64,000 bases of DNA from Symbiodinium natans (lineage: Eukaryota; Sar; Dinophyceae; Suessiales; Symbiodiniaceae), in assembly GCA_905221605.1 (NCBI GenBank), contig CAJNDS010002244.1, positions 490,082 to 554,081 on the forward strand, read 5' to 3'. The notes under the pieces are model-generated. The model worked only from the letters and a program-made list of their open reading frames with translations, was not told where the DNA came from and did not search any database. The stretch's first letter is position 1, and every line of letters begins with the position of its first letter. Made by a program: the position numbers and the translations under genes. Positions 1-9,789 of this stretch are shown one piece after another.

Positions 1-650
1 CCCCTATATTTGGCGATCTCTTCTCAGGTGAAGTGCAGTGGAAAGGTTGCATAGGAAAAAGGCTTCTTGCGGCAAAGTGCCCTAAGCTTCTCAGTTTCCA
101 TTGCCTCATGCACCCAGAGGTGTTGAGCTAGGGTATGCAAAGTTTCTTCGTTGGGTTTCATCTGAGAGTATGCTCTATCACTAGGCTAAATCCACGACAG
201 CACACCTAAACCCCAAAACCCCTAGACCTTACCCCTTTCCCCTAAACCGTAATAATCCCGAAAAAACAGAAAAAGGTCTAAACCCTGATGCCCCTTGTGG
301 TGTAGCGTTCGGCTGCTTGGCGGGTGGCAAGACAAAGCTGAAAACCTGCGGCCCAAACTAGGTGAAAAACATCGACTATGTACACTATCTAATATATCAT
401 ATATCATAGAATGCCATATCGCATAACATACTATACTATACATTCATAATACGAGTAATCCTGAGAATAGTAAAAGCTACACGAATAGAGAATAATCATA
501 GCAGTAATAATGAATAGATAAAGAAATATAAATAAGAAGAAGAACATTAGTAGTATTATATATATATATGTATAATCTGACTGCAGAGCCATAGCTGTGA
601 GGCTCCAAGATCTCAGCTCTGGGCCTGGGCCTCACGCGGGCGAAATGGCG
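1..650. other. No gene recognised; AT-rich 3' half
   Basis: I see no convincing exon here. A few degenerate CCCTAAA units lie near 200-250, and an AT-rich stretch with a short TA microsatellite lies around 550-570. Short open frames in this stretch lack splice-like borders or coding character. Confidence 0.5.
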
Positions 651-947
651 GCGGGGACTTCGCGGATAGTGGGTTTAAGGGTTTCGGGGTTTAGGGTTTA
701 GGGGTTTAGGGTTGAAGTGGCAAGCCTGTTGCAAAAGGGTCCAGGGTTGATGGTGACTTCAGTGGTTGAGGGTTGAGGGTTTGAAGGTGAGGGGCTTCCG
801 GGGCCCAGGGACTCACGGTTTAGGGTTTAGGGGGCTAAAGTGCAGGGTTGGGGTTTCTAGGGCTCCCGGGTTTTGATTGTGTGTTCGGGTTGGGGATTTA
901 GGTGTTCAACAGTTCGTTGTGTGTCTGGCCTTGGTGAACGGGTTCAG

Positions 948-1014
948 GCTCCCTCAAAAGCCCCTTTAATTAAACCAAAAAAGGTACCCTGCTCATTTCT
1001 CGGTTATTCTTGGG
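948..1014 (+). repeat. Family G dispersed element, copy 1
   Basis: This is one of three copies of a conserved block of about 65 bp containing AAAAGCCCCTTTAATTAAAC, then a GGTACC core and TTCTTGGGTCT. The other copies are at 23648-23715 and 38365-38440, all on the same strand. The core AAAAAGGGTACCCTTTTT in copy 2 is palindromic. Outer ends are not clear, so this may be the conserved part of a longer element. Confidence 0.55.
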
Positions 1015-1015
1015 T

Positions 1016-1126
1016 CTAGGGGGTTCAAGGGTACGTCTACGTAGGGTTACAAGTACCCGAAAAAGGGTTATCAGTACAGTTAGCATACGTATAACCCTAA
1101 TTTTAAAAACCCCTGAACCTCCTAAG
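1016..1126. mobile_element. Family A inverted-repeat element (diverged copy)
   Basis: The left end reads CTAGGGGGTTCAAGGGTAC and the right end CCCCTGAACCTCCTAAG, a diverged form of the family A termini CTTGGAGGTTC / GAACCTCCAAG. Internal landmarks shared with other copies are GTAGGGTTACAAGTACCC and ATACGTATAACCCTAAT. It has no coding capacity and is a MITE-like non-autonomous element. Confidence 0.7.
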
Positions 1127-1353
1127 TAAGCCATGAATCCTGAAGCCCGAACACTCGACTTGCGCAAGAGAGAGATGTTTGACGGTTCTGAGAAAGGTTT
1201 TTACAGGCCGAAAACCCAAAGCCGAATTTTACCCCAGCAAGACCAGCTTAGAGCAAGACAGATTTGGGGAACGTTCCCCACACTGTTGGAGTTTGCTTCT
1301 AACCGCATGCATGTGTAGGGCCTAGGCCGGAGCCTCAGCAGTCCGGTTTAGGA

Positions 1354-1492
1354 ATGCGTACAAAGTTTCGTTCCATTCATGCCGCGTTGGCATCCACACC
1401 CTTTCCGAGGGTCTACTACTCTGCAGTGCCAACGGATGGTGGTTTCCTCGACGTGGTGTCCTCAGGGTGTATTGTTTCAGGGTCCCATCATG
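1354..1492 (+). CDS. Probable exon of an unrecognised gene
   Basis: An open frame from ATG at 1354 reads MRTKFRSIHAALASTPF... and ends at a canonical donor, CATCATG|GTGAGT, in phase 1. The base before it is preceded by GGTTTAG, so a telomeric heptamer would supply the 3' splice site. The peptide (about 46 residues) has ordinary composition and contains VVSSGCIVSGSHH. No domain is recognised. The downstream flank is a family D element, which would lie in the intron. A short chance ORF is possible, but two plausible borders argue for an exon. Confidence 0.4.
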
Positions 1493-1523
1493 GTGAGTTT
1501 GTCAGCTTTGACACTATGCCTAT

Positions 1524-1581
1524 GGAAACCCCCCAAAAAAGACTTATTCCTTATAAGGGCAATATAGGATTTTCCTCTTCT

Positions 1582-1616
<35 letters not shown>

Positions 1617-1632
1617 CGCGGGGTCTTGCTGA
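1524..1632. mobile_element. Family D element with a T10-C-G25 run
   Basis: The left part reads AACCCCCCAAAAAAGACTTA, followed by CCTTATAAGGGCAATATAGG as in other family D copies. The right end is a T run, one C, then 25 consecutive G at 1592-1616. The normal family D right end is TTTTTTGGGGTGGTTCTTAAG, so the homopolymers look like expanded versions of its T6G4 motif. Confidence 0.6.
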
Positions 1633-1682
1633 AGACGATACTGCTACAGCAGGACGATCTTTTATCTCGTACATTGCCTTTT

Positions 1683-1713
1683 TTAGGGTTTAGGGTTTAG
1701 GGTTTAGGGTTTA
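1683..1713 (+). repeat. (TTTAGGG)4 array
   Basis: This is a pure interstitial TTTAGGG array directly before a family A element. Confidence 0.9.
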
Positions 1714-1726
1714 AACCTTCAGCCCC

Positions 1727-1900
1727 TACATGGAGGTTCAAGGGTAGAGTTATAAGTAGGGTAAGAATAGAGTACATATACACAGAGACTCCAATACCCC
1801 TTAGGAACCCTCTTAGATTGTTAAGGAAGTTATTCCTTAAATAAGGGGTATGGGAGTCCCAGGGTAACACTATTTCTAAACACACATGAACCTCCAAGTA
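1727..1900. mobile_element. Family A element carrying a nested family C element
   Basis: Outer ends are TACATGGAGGTTCAAGGG and ACATGAACCTCCAAGTA (family A). The interior 1785-1860 has family C ends, GACTCCAATACCCC and GGGGTATGGGAGTCCC, with the typical TTAAGGAAGTTATTCCTTAA core. The A element is therefore older than the C insertion. A CCCTAAA array follows immediately. Confidence 0.75.
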
Positions 1901-1938
1901 GGCCTAAACCCTAAACCCTAAACCCTAAACCCAAGTGA

Positions 1939-2166
1939 CTCTTCCTGACAGAGGTCGAGGAGCCTACCTCTGCTCGAAGAGCCCCCCTACGCACAGAGGA
2001 GGAGGATGAGGCTTTTCCTAGAGAGACCAATAGTTTCTGGATTTAGGGTTTAGGGTTTAGGGTATAGTGGATGTCACTCCTTATTGTTTGTGTTGTTTTG
2101 CTTCTACGAGGTTCCTTCTACCCGAGATATGTTCACGCAGCCTCCCGGGGTTACCTACCAGGATGA
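1939..2166 (+). CDS. Coding segment interrupted by a telomeric insert
   Basis: The frame opens at 1939 after a TGA and reads LFLTEVEEPTSARRAPLR, then an acidic stretch ending ETNSFW, and is stopped inside a TTTAGGG block. TGGAT occurs on both sides of the block (2038-2042 and 2068-2072). Removing 30 nt joins the frame to MSLLIVCVVLLLRG, a probable membrane helix, and on to a TGA at 2164. The continuous product would be about 75 residues minus the insert. The family is unknown. Alternatives are an intron, or a gene broken by the insert. Confidence 0.45.
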
Positions 2167-2273
2167 CCTAACGTTCAACAACCCTCATGTTTGTGTAAGT
2201 GTTTGGGTACAGCTTATTCGAGATTACTGGCGCAAAGGTTCACAGGGCTTCTGCAGATGAGTTCTGAACCCTA

Positions 2274-2343
2274 AACCCTTAACCCTAAACCCTAAACCCT
2301 AAACCCTAAACCCTAAACCCTAAACCGAACCCTAAGCCCTAAA
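2274..2343 (-). repeat. CCCTAAA array
   Basis: A nearly pure CCCTAAA array with a few substituted units. Confidence 0.9.
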
Positions 2344-2590
2344 CCCCTCTGAGCCAGAGTCCATCTTGTGGGCCAGAAATCACAAGACCACACAGGGACC
2401 GGTGCTGTCATCCGCAAGCGCCTTGCGTAGCTTCCATTCCGCACCAGCCCAGGAGTGGTGCAGGGCTACACCCTAAACCCTAAACCCTCGGGAGAGCGTT
2501 CAGTCATCTCAGCGCGCCAGCGGCAGACTGGCGAGCTTCCGGTGGATGTCAGATGGCCAATGTGCAAGCTTCTGAATACAGACTTTGGTC

Positions 2591-2696
2591 TGGGATGCTC
2601 ACCCTTTTACTAGCAGCTCCTTGATATAAAAGGGCTCATAGTAGCCCCTATGATCATCCCTATGAAGGAGCTGTTAGTACAAGGGAAAACATCCCA
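2591..2696. mobile_element. Family B inverted-repeat element
   Basis: The ends TGGGATGCTCACCCTTTTAC and GTACAAGGGAAAACATCCCA are inverted repeats. Internal AGCAGCTCCTTG and AAGGAGCTGTTAGTA are also complementary. It is about 105 bp and non-coding. The family B consensus ends are TTGGGATGTTCCCCCTTAT and its complement. Confidence 0.75.
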
Positions 2697-2697
2697 A

Positions 2698-2799
2698 ACT
2701 GTGGCGCTAGTCGACCGATCGCTCAAGCTGAAGCCTACGTTCTTTGGCCACAGCATCGCCCTCCATCCGCTGCCAGCATTGATTCTCAAGTGGTCCTAA
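2698..2799 (+). CDS. Possible terminal exon, unrecognised gene
   Basis: Directly after a family B element an open frame reads TVALVDRSLKLKPTFFGHS, then IALHPLPALILKWS and a TAA inside the following CCCTAAA array. Residue choice looks protein-like, but there is no domain match and the 5' border is unknown. Confidence 0.33.
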   Translation, partial: TVALVDRSLKLKPTFFGHSIALHPLPALILKWS

Positions 2800-3712
2800 A
2801 CCCTAAACCCTAAACCCTAAACCCTAAACGGTTAGGTTGTAAGAGTCTGAATGAAGGGAACAGGTCCCCCAACGTGAGCAGGGCCCTCGGAATTTCCAAC
2901 GTTCAGTGGCCTCACTAGAAGCCCAAATGTAGAATCCGCCTCCAAAGGAAGGGAACCCTAACAAATTCCCTTTGCAGCGTCTTTGCATTTTGCGATTCGG
3001 GCCTCAGTTTGCTCTAGGGGCATCAAGGGGCCTTGGGCGTTGTAGGGGGAATATCCCTTAAAGCATCTTAAGCCGAATATCGGGGGGGTCACTTCGTGTT
3101 TCTTGCTCGACGCAAGCAGGTGCCTCTTAGCCAGCGCGGGGACTTGGAACCCGGGCTGGGGTTGGTGTTCATGTTGAGATGGGCATGATGGGCCTGCTGT
3201 CAGGTGGGGTTGCATTTAAGGGTTTGGGTTTGGGTCTGGGTTTAGGGTTTATGGTCCGGTTTCAGGGACAAACGTAATTTGGGGTTTATGCTGCTGGTAA
3301 GGGGAGTGTCGTCAATCATGGGCTAGGATTGCAGAGACTTTGGGGCAGGAAGGGAGGGTGCTGTTATAATACGGGGCCCGACCGTATGATTGTAAGCTTA
3401 ACTAGGGAGGATTGGGGTCTCTGGGATTTCCTTGCAGTTCGGGATGTTTCGGGTTTCGGCTCTGAGATAACGGCCAGCTGTGCAGCCCTGAGGGTGCTAG
3501 AGGATGCTTCTCCGGACGCGCATAGAACCCTCCTAAGCTATCGTTTAGGGCTTCGGGCTTAGGGCTTAGAGTTTATGCATCTTCATGAACATATGTTTTT
3601 TAAGGCCCAAGAGTCAGCTTAAGTTGTTTGCGCCCGCTGAGCCTAACCCGCAGAACCCGGAGTGTAGGTCTCAGTTTATAGGGTTTTGGGCTTAGGGCTG
3701 AGAATCCCTCAG

Positions 3713-3765
3713 CGGCACACAAGGTGGCGAAGCCTCACGCGAGACTTGTGGCAGAGGCGCGCTGA
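3713..3765 (+). CDS. Possible short terminal exon
   Basis: An acceptor-like AATCCCTCAG precedes a frame reading AHKVAKPHARLVAEAR and TGA. It is basic and short, so chance is a real alternative. Confidence 0.28.
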
Positions 3766-3884
3766 GCTCCCTTGTGGGTTTGGGGTTTCTAAACCCTCGG
3801 CCCTAAACGCCTAAACCCTAAACCGCAACACATGGGTTACCCTGATGATCTTGTGGTGGCAGCTTTAGGGCTTGCCTCAAGGGA

Positions 3885-4060
3885 CTACAGGGACCTTAGG
3901 GGTCATGCAGGGGCCTCTTAGGTATGCAGCGACTATGTGAGGTTTATATAGGGGTTATATAGGGGAGTAAGATTACAGAATCTGCCCTGTGGCCTGCGTT
4001 TTTACATACCATAGATCTCGAAGATTAAGGGTCCCTTCAAGGGGTCCCCAACCCCAGAGT
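3885..4060. mobile_element. Family H element, copy 1
   Basis: This block shares AGGGACCTTAG, a run of GGGGCTCTTAGG-like text, TATATAGGGGTTATATAGGGG and GATTAAGGGTCCC with 30532-30662. The outer GGGACC / GGGTCCC texts are complementary, which suggests an inverted-repeat element of about 130-170 bp. The edges are approximate. Confidence 0.45.
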
Positions 4061-4487
4061 ATCTCTAGAGAGAGGGTGGGGATGATCGAAGTAAAATCAT
4101 CTCCTTACATCTCTGTATTAACGAAAGGGTTTAGAGGGGAGATGGTCTAGAGCTACAAGTATGGCAACTACACTTATGACCTTCTTTGGGGTACGTATAA
4201 CCTTATAACTACCCCGAAACCCTAAACCCTAAACCCTACTTCTAACCACCCAAATAAACCTCCCAGGGTAGGGGTTCTAGGCCATGCTTCGCTGCACGCA
4301 GGGGCCTAGCTGTTCTCTCAGCTCTGCGAGGCGAACGCCAAAGGCACCTGGTGTTTAGGTTTAGGGTTTAGGGTTTGGGGTTTGGGGTTTGGGGTTTGGT
4401 TCAGGTCTCAGCATCAAGGCGATGTTTGCGATGTTCCCCCTTCCAGGAGCCGTCTTTTCACAGTAGTTCCCCCTGTTCTGATAACTG

Positions 4488-4770
4488 GTGCAGACACACC
4501 TCAGGGATCCCCTAAGACCCAAAGGGATTGAGCTGCCAGAGTTCCTACAAAGGTATAGTTTGGAGTTCAATCTGCGGGGATCTTGGGTCGGGCTAGGTAA
4601 GGCGCTTAGGATCGAGGATGCTGTCTTCCTGCCGAATGGATGCTTGGAGGTTCAAGGGTACTTAGAAGTAGGGTCACAAGTACCCTGAATAGGGCTGTAA
4701 GTATAGTTGCCATACTTTTCAACCTACTTCTAATTCTAGCTACCCATGAACCTCTAAGTGTTGCATCTAG
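4488..4770 (+). CDS. Exon with a family A element near its 3' end
   Basis: The open frame from 4488 reads QTHLRDPLRPKGIELPEF, then LQRYSLEFNLRG and ALRIEDAVFLPNGCLE. The last codons CTTGGAG (4643-4649) are the left terminus of a family A element. If GTTCAAG...CTCTAAG (4650-4758) is removed as an intron, the frame continues for three codons to TAG at 4768. Precise removal of the element plus one TG reaches the same stop. No family is recognised. Confidence 0.4.
4643..4758. mobile_element. Family A element with TG/TG target duplication
   Basis: Termini are CTTGGAGGTTCAAGGGTAC and CTACCCATGAACCTCTAAG, with TG on both outer sides. The interior has the typical GTAGGGTCACAAGTACCC and a CCATAC core. 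Confidence 0.8.
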
Positions 4771-5477
4771 GTGTAGAACCGGAGCAGATGCCACAACTGA
4801 GACATAAAGGCTGGGCTGAGGCCAGCGTAGCGATGTCCTGTCAGGCTCCGTTACGAAGCCTCGGTTCCTAGTGTACAGCATTGGGTTCAGGGTTTAGGGT
4901 TTAGGGTAAGGCATTTTTCTTTCTTTCAGGGTAGTGGGCTTCTTGGTGGCTCTGCGATGCTGGCGCTCTCCAGAGAGACCACCTTAAGAAGGGAATGTAC
5001 TGGCCTTGCTACTGCGTATGCCTGCATGCCTTAAAGGTGCAACCCATATCTCGGGCCTGGCTTATCTTGGATTCAAACTGAGGGCCCTAAACTGTCTAAG
5101 GCATATTCCGGGATCATACACCCTAAACCCTAAGCCCCCCTTGTGTGAGAGCATCTTGCGCAGGCGATGCCCTGTGCAACTGCCACGTCTTCCGACTTCC
5201 TTCGGGGCATGCCATCTAGGTTTTCGGGTTTTAGGGTTTAGGGTCACTGAAAACGTGCAGGTTGAAGCTGCAAGCTTTCGGCGTCAGGGATTCCGGGCTG
5301 CGGAGGGCTTGGGGGGGTCAGGCGCTTTAGGGTTCAGGAAGGTCCCCTAAACCCTAAACCCTGAACCCTAAACCCTAAACCCTTGTAGGGTTTTGGGCTA
5401 GGGAGGGATGTGCTGCGCACTGTCAAACCACTCTGGGGCGACTCTATGAACACGCTCCGACTGAGCAGTCTGCGGTG

Positions 5478-5540
5478 TAGGTTTAGGGTTTAGGGTTTAG
5501 GGTTTAGGGTTTAGGAAACCCGAAACCCTAAACCCTAAAG
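5478..5540. repeat. Head-to-head telomeric arrays
   Basis: A (TTTAGGG)5 array runs into AAACCCGAAACCCTAAACCC with a turn at about 5515. In this 5' to 3' order, G-rich then C-rich, it has the polarity of two joined telomere ends. Confidence 0.75.
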
Positions 5541-5547
5541 GTTCGCT

Positions 5548-5682
5548 ATGGCAGGCCCCACGTGCATGCAAGAAAATGAAGGAGCCCAGGGTCTTGCAAC
5601 GAAGTTCCTTCGGCTTCGGGCGAAGATCGTCATGAATCCGAGTTGTTTCGTTTTTCGGCTCCATCGTGCTCGTGTTGCATAA
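5548..5682 (+). CDS. Short ORF or exon, unrecognised
   Basis: ATG at 5548 opens MAGPTCMQENEGAQGLATKF, then LRLRAKIVMNPSC and FRLHRARVA before TAA. That is 44 codons with coding-like composition just downstream of a telomeric array. No domain is recognised. Confidence 0.33.
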   Translation: MAGPTCMQENEGAQGLATKFLRLRAKIVMNPSCFVFRLHRARVA

Positions 5683-6143
5683 GCCGGAAGCCTTTCAATT
5701 AACCTTCGTCATCAACAGGACTTTCATAGCAGTGTTGAAGGCACCAGGTCCCCATCAGTTCCTTGACAGTTCAGGATCATTGTATGCCCCCCCCCCCCGG
5801 CCAGGCACAGGACAGCGATGGCAAGGACGGCTTATGCAACTTCCGGCATAATCCTCGTCGTGGTGTTCTGCCGAGCGAGTTGCCCTCATTGGAGTGTAAA
5901 CGTCATCTGTCTGAGTATAGTTAAAACAGGGTTTGCCTGACCCACGAAATCCAAAACATTTCTAGACCAGGCCCTCGCCCTGTGCCGTGTCCTGAACACT
6001 CTTCTCTGGACCTCTACTCTTCAGCTCCACCAGATCCTCACAAGAATTACTCGGCTCCATTCTGCTCGATGAATTTTCCCTTGTTTCGGCATGACCAACA
6101 AAGAATGGAGTGTACAGGTACTCTCTAAACCCTAAGCCCTAAG

Positions 6144-6480
6144 CCCGAATCTACCGAGCACCAGCTTTGGGAGGAGGATGCCTGCTCCCCCGAAGAGAAG
6201 CAGGGCCTACTTGGAGGCATCATATGGTTTCTTCGCATTCCCCGCATCGAACAAAGGGGTGAGGGCTTAGGGTTTTTAGGAGCGTTCAACTTGGGACTGT
6301 CAGAACGCCCCCAAAGCCGTCCAATAGCCCTTGGTCCAGGAGGGATATTGAGCTTCCTCGGTTCCATCCTCATCAGAATTGGGGGCCATATGTGAGCGTA
6401 CGACTTGTGTCCTTGATCCAGGCCAGAGGCTCGAAACAGTCTGCGCAGACATGGGAGCTGCGACTGGCTTCTTCACATAG
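6144..6480 (+). CDS. Coding segment with a 23-nt heptamer-like insert
   Basis: The frame starts after CCCTAAG| at 6144 and reads PESTEHQLWEEDACSPEE, KQGLLGGIIWFLRIP, RIEQR. AGG occurs at 6255-6257 and again at 6278-6280, around GGTGAGGGCTTAGGGTTTTT. Removing 23 nt joins RIEQR to SVQLGTVRTPPKPS and more than 60 further open codons (FHPHQNWGPYVSVRL, SAQTWELRLASSH). Unremoved, another frame is open to a TGA at 6393, so the join is not proven. No protein family is recognised. Confidence 0.42.
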
Positions 6481-6619
6481 GGTGCTACTTGGTATAGGGG
6501 TTTTGGGGTTTAGGGTTTAGGGATTAGGGTGCTATGAAGCACAAATCGTGTGTTGATGCCGTGCCTAGACGGTCAGCATGGTGCGTCGACTTCCTGTGAA
6601 TCACGCCCGCTTGCTTCAG

Positions 6620-6786
6620 GCCCGCTGGATGACGACGATGACGAGGCCTGGCGACCGAGGGAAAACGTGAGTCTTCCATGGGCTCATAGAAGCTGCGAGC
6701 ATTCTGCCGCGCAGGTGCAAACAGATCTCCCAGGGTACGCTTCACCTCTGGTAGACGGCGATGAGGATCGCGCTTCTTGCTTATGA
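6620..6786 (+). CDS. Possible two-exon coding segment, acidic
   Basis: TTGCTTCAG| precedes PLDDDDDEAWRPREN and a canonical donor AAAAC|GTGAGT at 6667. The next acceptor CCGCGCAG| at 6714 opens VQTDLPGYASPLVDGDED in matching phase, ending at TGA. The 48-nt putative intron is a multiple of three and lacks stops, so it may also be read through. Function unknown. Confidence 0.35.
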
Positions 6787-7008
6787 TGCTGAAAGTAATT
6801 CAAGAAGAGGCTGCCACAACCGCCTTCTAATCAACTCTCTGACTTTCCGCGACCCTGTGTGTGACAGAATGCCCAAATGTTTCACTGGGATCAAGGATGT
6901 AGGTAGGAGCGTCCAGCACCCTGAGATACGGTCATCTCCCATTACGCCAGAGTAGACCTCCATGCCGCCTATGTTCCCGGCATTCTTGGAGATTGCAGTC
7001 CTCAAGTG

Positions 7009-7410
7009 ATGCGCGCTGCCTGCGAAGTCATCTTCCCAATGGTCACAGGGCACCTGTTGATTGATGGCAACGAAGTTCGCAGGACACTCCAACATTGCCT
7101 CAACTTTTTCCATCCTTCCAAGAATGACCCCAAGACGCGAGAGACCTACAGCAATGGGCGGCCGGACCTCCCATTGGTGGTCTTCCTGCGGCGTATGTCC
7201 CCAGAGAAGCAGGTGGACAAGATCGTGGACTTGGTGAAGGAAGCAAGCCCACCAGGTGAACCTGAGCTTTGCCGATTTGCCATCACTGGCCATGGCGTTT
7301 CCTGGGAGTCGATTCACACAGAGATGGAAGATCGACCAGGTGTGAACATGCCTGGGGTCGTCATCGAAGATCGGCTGGCATCTCTTGTTACTTCGTCGGA
7401 CAAAGCCTAA
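7009..7410 (+). CDS. Probable terminal coding exon, unknown protein
   Basis: This is an open frame of 134 codons (7009 ATG; open from about 6925 without a start) with mostly G/C third positions. Segments include EVIFPMVTGHLLIDGNEV, RTLQHCLNFFHPSKND, DLPLVVFLRRMSPEKQV and PELCRFAITGHGVSW. The sequence TAATATAGGGGCCTTG begins at the stop codon and recurs at the stop of the VOC gene (20785). An overlapping minus-strand frame of 178 codons is taken as a shadow. The product is soluble-looking with no motif I can name. An exon border may lie at GATTGCAG| near 6999. Confidence 0.45.
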   Translation: MRAACEVIFPMVTGHLLIDGNEVRRTLQHCLNFFHPSKNDPKTRETYSNGRPDLPLVVFLRRMSPEKQVDKIVDLVKEASPPGEPELCRFAITGHGVSWESIHTEMEDRPGVNMPGVVIEDRLASLVTSSDKA

Positions 7411-7421
7411 TATAGGGGCCT

Positions 7422-7520
7422 TGAAGGGTTTAGGGTTTAGGGTGTAGGGTTTAGGGTTTCGGGTTAGGGTTTCGGGTTTAGGGCGTTTAGGGCGTTTAGG
7501 GCGTTTAGGGTTTAGGGTTA
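7422..7520 (+). repeat. TTTAGGG and GCGTTTAG array
   Basis: Degenerate TTTAGGG units mix with three repeats of GGGCGTTTA, a local variant unit. Confidence 0.8.
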
Positions 7521-7736
7521 TTCATCGAAGCCCAAGCTCTGGGGATTGCGGTGGTGGGTCTCAGAACAAGTGCTCCACTTCGTAGGCGTCAAATCATTAA
7601 AGCTTCCTGTGGAAAAAGAATGCTCATCCTCAAAAAGACGAAGGGATGCTCTCGCAGTTTTTGCTCAGAAAAAGCGGACATGAAGAAAGGGCCGTCAGCC
7701 GAAACCCCTATGCCTACGAACCCTGCACCCCAGTGA
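7516..7736 (+). CDS. Probable terminal exon after a TTTAG acceptor
   Basis: Following GGTTTAG| the frame reads LFIEAQALGIAVVGLRTSAP, RRRQIIKASCGKRMLIL, KKTKGCSRSFCSEKAD and ends PTNPAPQ and TGA. It is a 73-codon, basic, lysine-rich terminus. The telomeric array would be the upstream intron and supply the AG. No family assigned. Confidence 0.42.
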
Positions 7737-7739
7737 CAA

Positions 7740-8090
7740 AAAGCCTTACATCCCTAAACCCCTTAAACCCCTCAAACCCCTCAAACCCCTAAACCCCTAA
7801 ACCCCCTACACCCCTAAACCCCTTACACCCCCGAACCCCTTACACCCCTAAACCCCTTACACCCCTAGACCCCTTAAACCCCTAAACCCCTTACACCCCT
7901 AAACCCCTTAGCCCTGAACCCTAAAACCCCCCTAAACCCTAAACCCCTTGCACCCCCAAACCCCCTTAAACCCCAAAACCCCTGAAACCTCTAAACCCGA
8001 AACCCCCACCCCTAACCCCCCTAAGCCCCTGAAACGCCTAGACCCTAAACCCCCCTAAACCCCTTACACCCCTAAACCCTAAACCCCTAG
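7740..8090 (-). repeat. Variant telomeric block, CCCCTAAA/CCCCTTACA
   Basis: About 340 bp of CCCCTAAACCCCTTACACCC-type units with eight to nine-base periodicity. It is distinct from the CCCTAAA heptamer elsewhere and looks like local amplification of a mutated unit. Confidence 0.85.
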
Positions 8091-8171
8091 GGTGACCCGA
8101 AGCGAGGAGTCGGTGGCGGCGTTGATAAAGCTTCGACCGTCGGCTGCGGACTCTGTGGGTGTGGACCCCCG
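8091..8171 (+). CDS. Possible exon between telomeric blocks
   Basis: After CCCCTAG| the frame reads VTRSEESVAALIKLRPSAA, DSVGVDPR and meets CG|GCTTAGGG, which could be a GC donor of the dinoflagellate type. Coding character is good, but the segment is only 27 codons. Confidence 0.38.
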
Positions 8172-8229
8172 GCTTAGGGTTTAGGGTTTAGGGTTCTTGG
8201 GTTCTAGGGTTCTAGGGTTTAGGGTTTCG

Positions 8230-9130
8230 GGTTCAGGGTTTAGGGCGCTGGTTTTGGGGTTTGAGAAGGCCTAAGGGTTTGGCTTAGTGCCTCATAGTCA
8301 TGGAAGGGCCTTATCATTCAGAAATTTTCTTAGTGAGGCCCCGAGCTAGTTTATGAGCCACGTTCCGAGGCTCAGGGATGCATTTAGTAACCCTAGGCCC
8401 TAAATTTAGAGTTTAGGGTTTAGGGTTTAGGGTTTAGGGTTGTGAGGTTCGGAGTCTTCTGACGAAGGGGGTGTCCTATAGTTTGATATGGTTTCGGTTC
8501 AGGTGACACAACTGTTCAGACTGAAAACCGCTTCACTGGGGCAACGCATGACTTCCATGTGGTTTTCACATGGTTTAGGTTATGATTGGGTATGTTTGGG
8601 GGTGCCTGTTTTTGGTTATGATTTCGGTACGGTTTTTTGTCGAGTTTCGCATATCCAGGTTCGTGCCGGTATTCAGAATCGCCAGAATCGCATGCGAAAT
8701 CGCATCCGAAGTCGCATCTAAAATCGTACAGACCTGCACATGCGTCAGTGTAAAATGCATTTTCTATACAATGCGATGTCAGCCACACCCCCCCCCCCCC
8801 TCCCCGCCCCCACATCCATCGCTAAGATGTATCGCTATCTCGTATCTACACCCACAAATCGAACTCATGAAAGATGTTATTTCACCCTTGTGAGCAGGTA
8901 CTTGGAAACTCTTAGGTTCTTTAGGGGTTAGGGCCAGGCATGGTTTAGGCTTCCTCAACCTCACGCAAAAAACCTGCATGCTTTCGGACTCAACCGACTG
9001 TAGGCCCCAAGTTCCGCCGTCTTCCCTACACCCCAAAACTTTAAAACCCTAAGCCCTAAACCCCGTGGAGCTTGCTGTTGCAGAGAGTGCTTGCAGAACC
9101 CTAGACAGACCCTAGACCCTAGACCCTAAA
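8230..9130. other. No gene recognised
   Basis: This contains degenerate heptamers (8408-8440), a short run of about 10-bp repeats AATCGCAT around 8690-8735, and a C-rich tract at 8789-8815. I see no exon with convincing borders. Confidence 0.45.
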
Positions 9131-9239
9131 CCCTAAACCTGGACCCTTGTTGGCCAAGCATAGTGCGAGTGCACATCTTTGGGGGTGTGCCCCTGCCGTT
9201 TCTGAGAATCACATCGCGGCTGGAGTCGACACCCCCCTC

Positions 9240-9347
9240 AATTCTACCTACACACACACACACAAAAGATATACACATGTGTGTATATATATATATATAT
9301 TTATTTATTTATTTATTTATATTTATATTTATATGTATATTTATCTA

Positions 9348-9398
<51 letters not shown>

Positions 9399-9415
9399 TT
9401 ATTTATTTATTTTTT
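9240..9415. repeat. Compound microsatellite
   Basis: CA repeats, TA repeats, TTTA/TTTATA repeats, TA again, GT and TTTA follow one another. Open frames here encode only Y/I and F/L runs and are artefacts. Confidence 0.95.
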
Positions 9416-9680
9416 TATGCAAAATATTCCAAAAATGTAGTACAATATAGAATTATAGTGAAATATAGTACCAAATAGGTAAATACATACGTATTTATAT
9501 ATATATATATATACACATAAAAAATATTATATATATACACGTCGGCAGCAGGCCCTGCCGGAGCAAATGGAACTTGGCGCACCACAACCAAGCTGGTGAA
9601 AGCTGCTTAGCATGTATCGCCTGGTCATCCACGCAGCTCCAAGGCATATAAGGCAGTTTGAAGAGCCCTTGCGTTCACAC

Positions 9681-9783
9681 CGGGGTTTACGAAATTAGGA
9701 GTACATTATTGGGGGTCCTTACAAAAAAGGGATCCTACTATTTGGGGTCGTTTTTAGGGGTCCCGTGTTTTCGCAAACTCCCA
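9681..9783. mobile_element. Family E inverted-repeat element
   Basis: The left end GGGGTTTACGAAATTAGG pairs with the right end GTTTTCGCAAACTCCC. The interior GGGATCCTACTATTTGGGGT matches the second copy at 15806-15905, which lies in the opposite orientation. Confidence 0.75.
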
Positions 9784-9789
9784 CACAGC

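Noticed and set aside
5006-5350. 114-codon ORF crossing heptamers (TLNPKP and GFRVLGFRV)
   Set aside because: Part of it is heptamer translation; flanking pieces may be coding, but joining them in this frame is not supported over other phases.
6781-7317. Minus-strand ORF of 178 codons
   Set aside because: The plus-strand frame over the same bases has better third-position bias and composition; the minus frame is probably its shadow.
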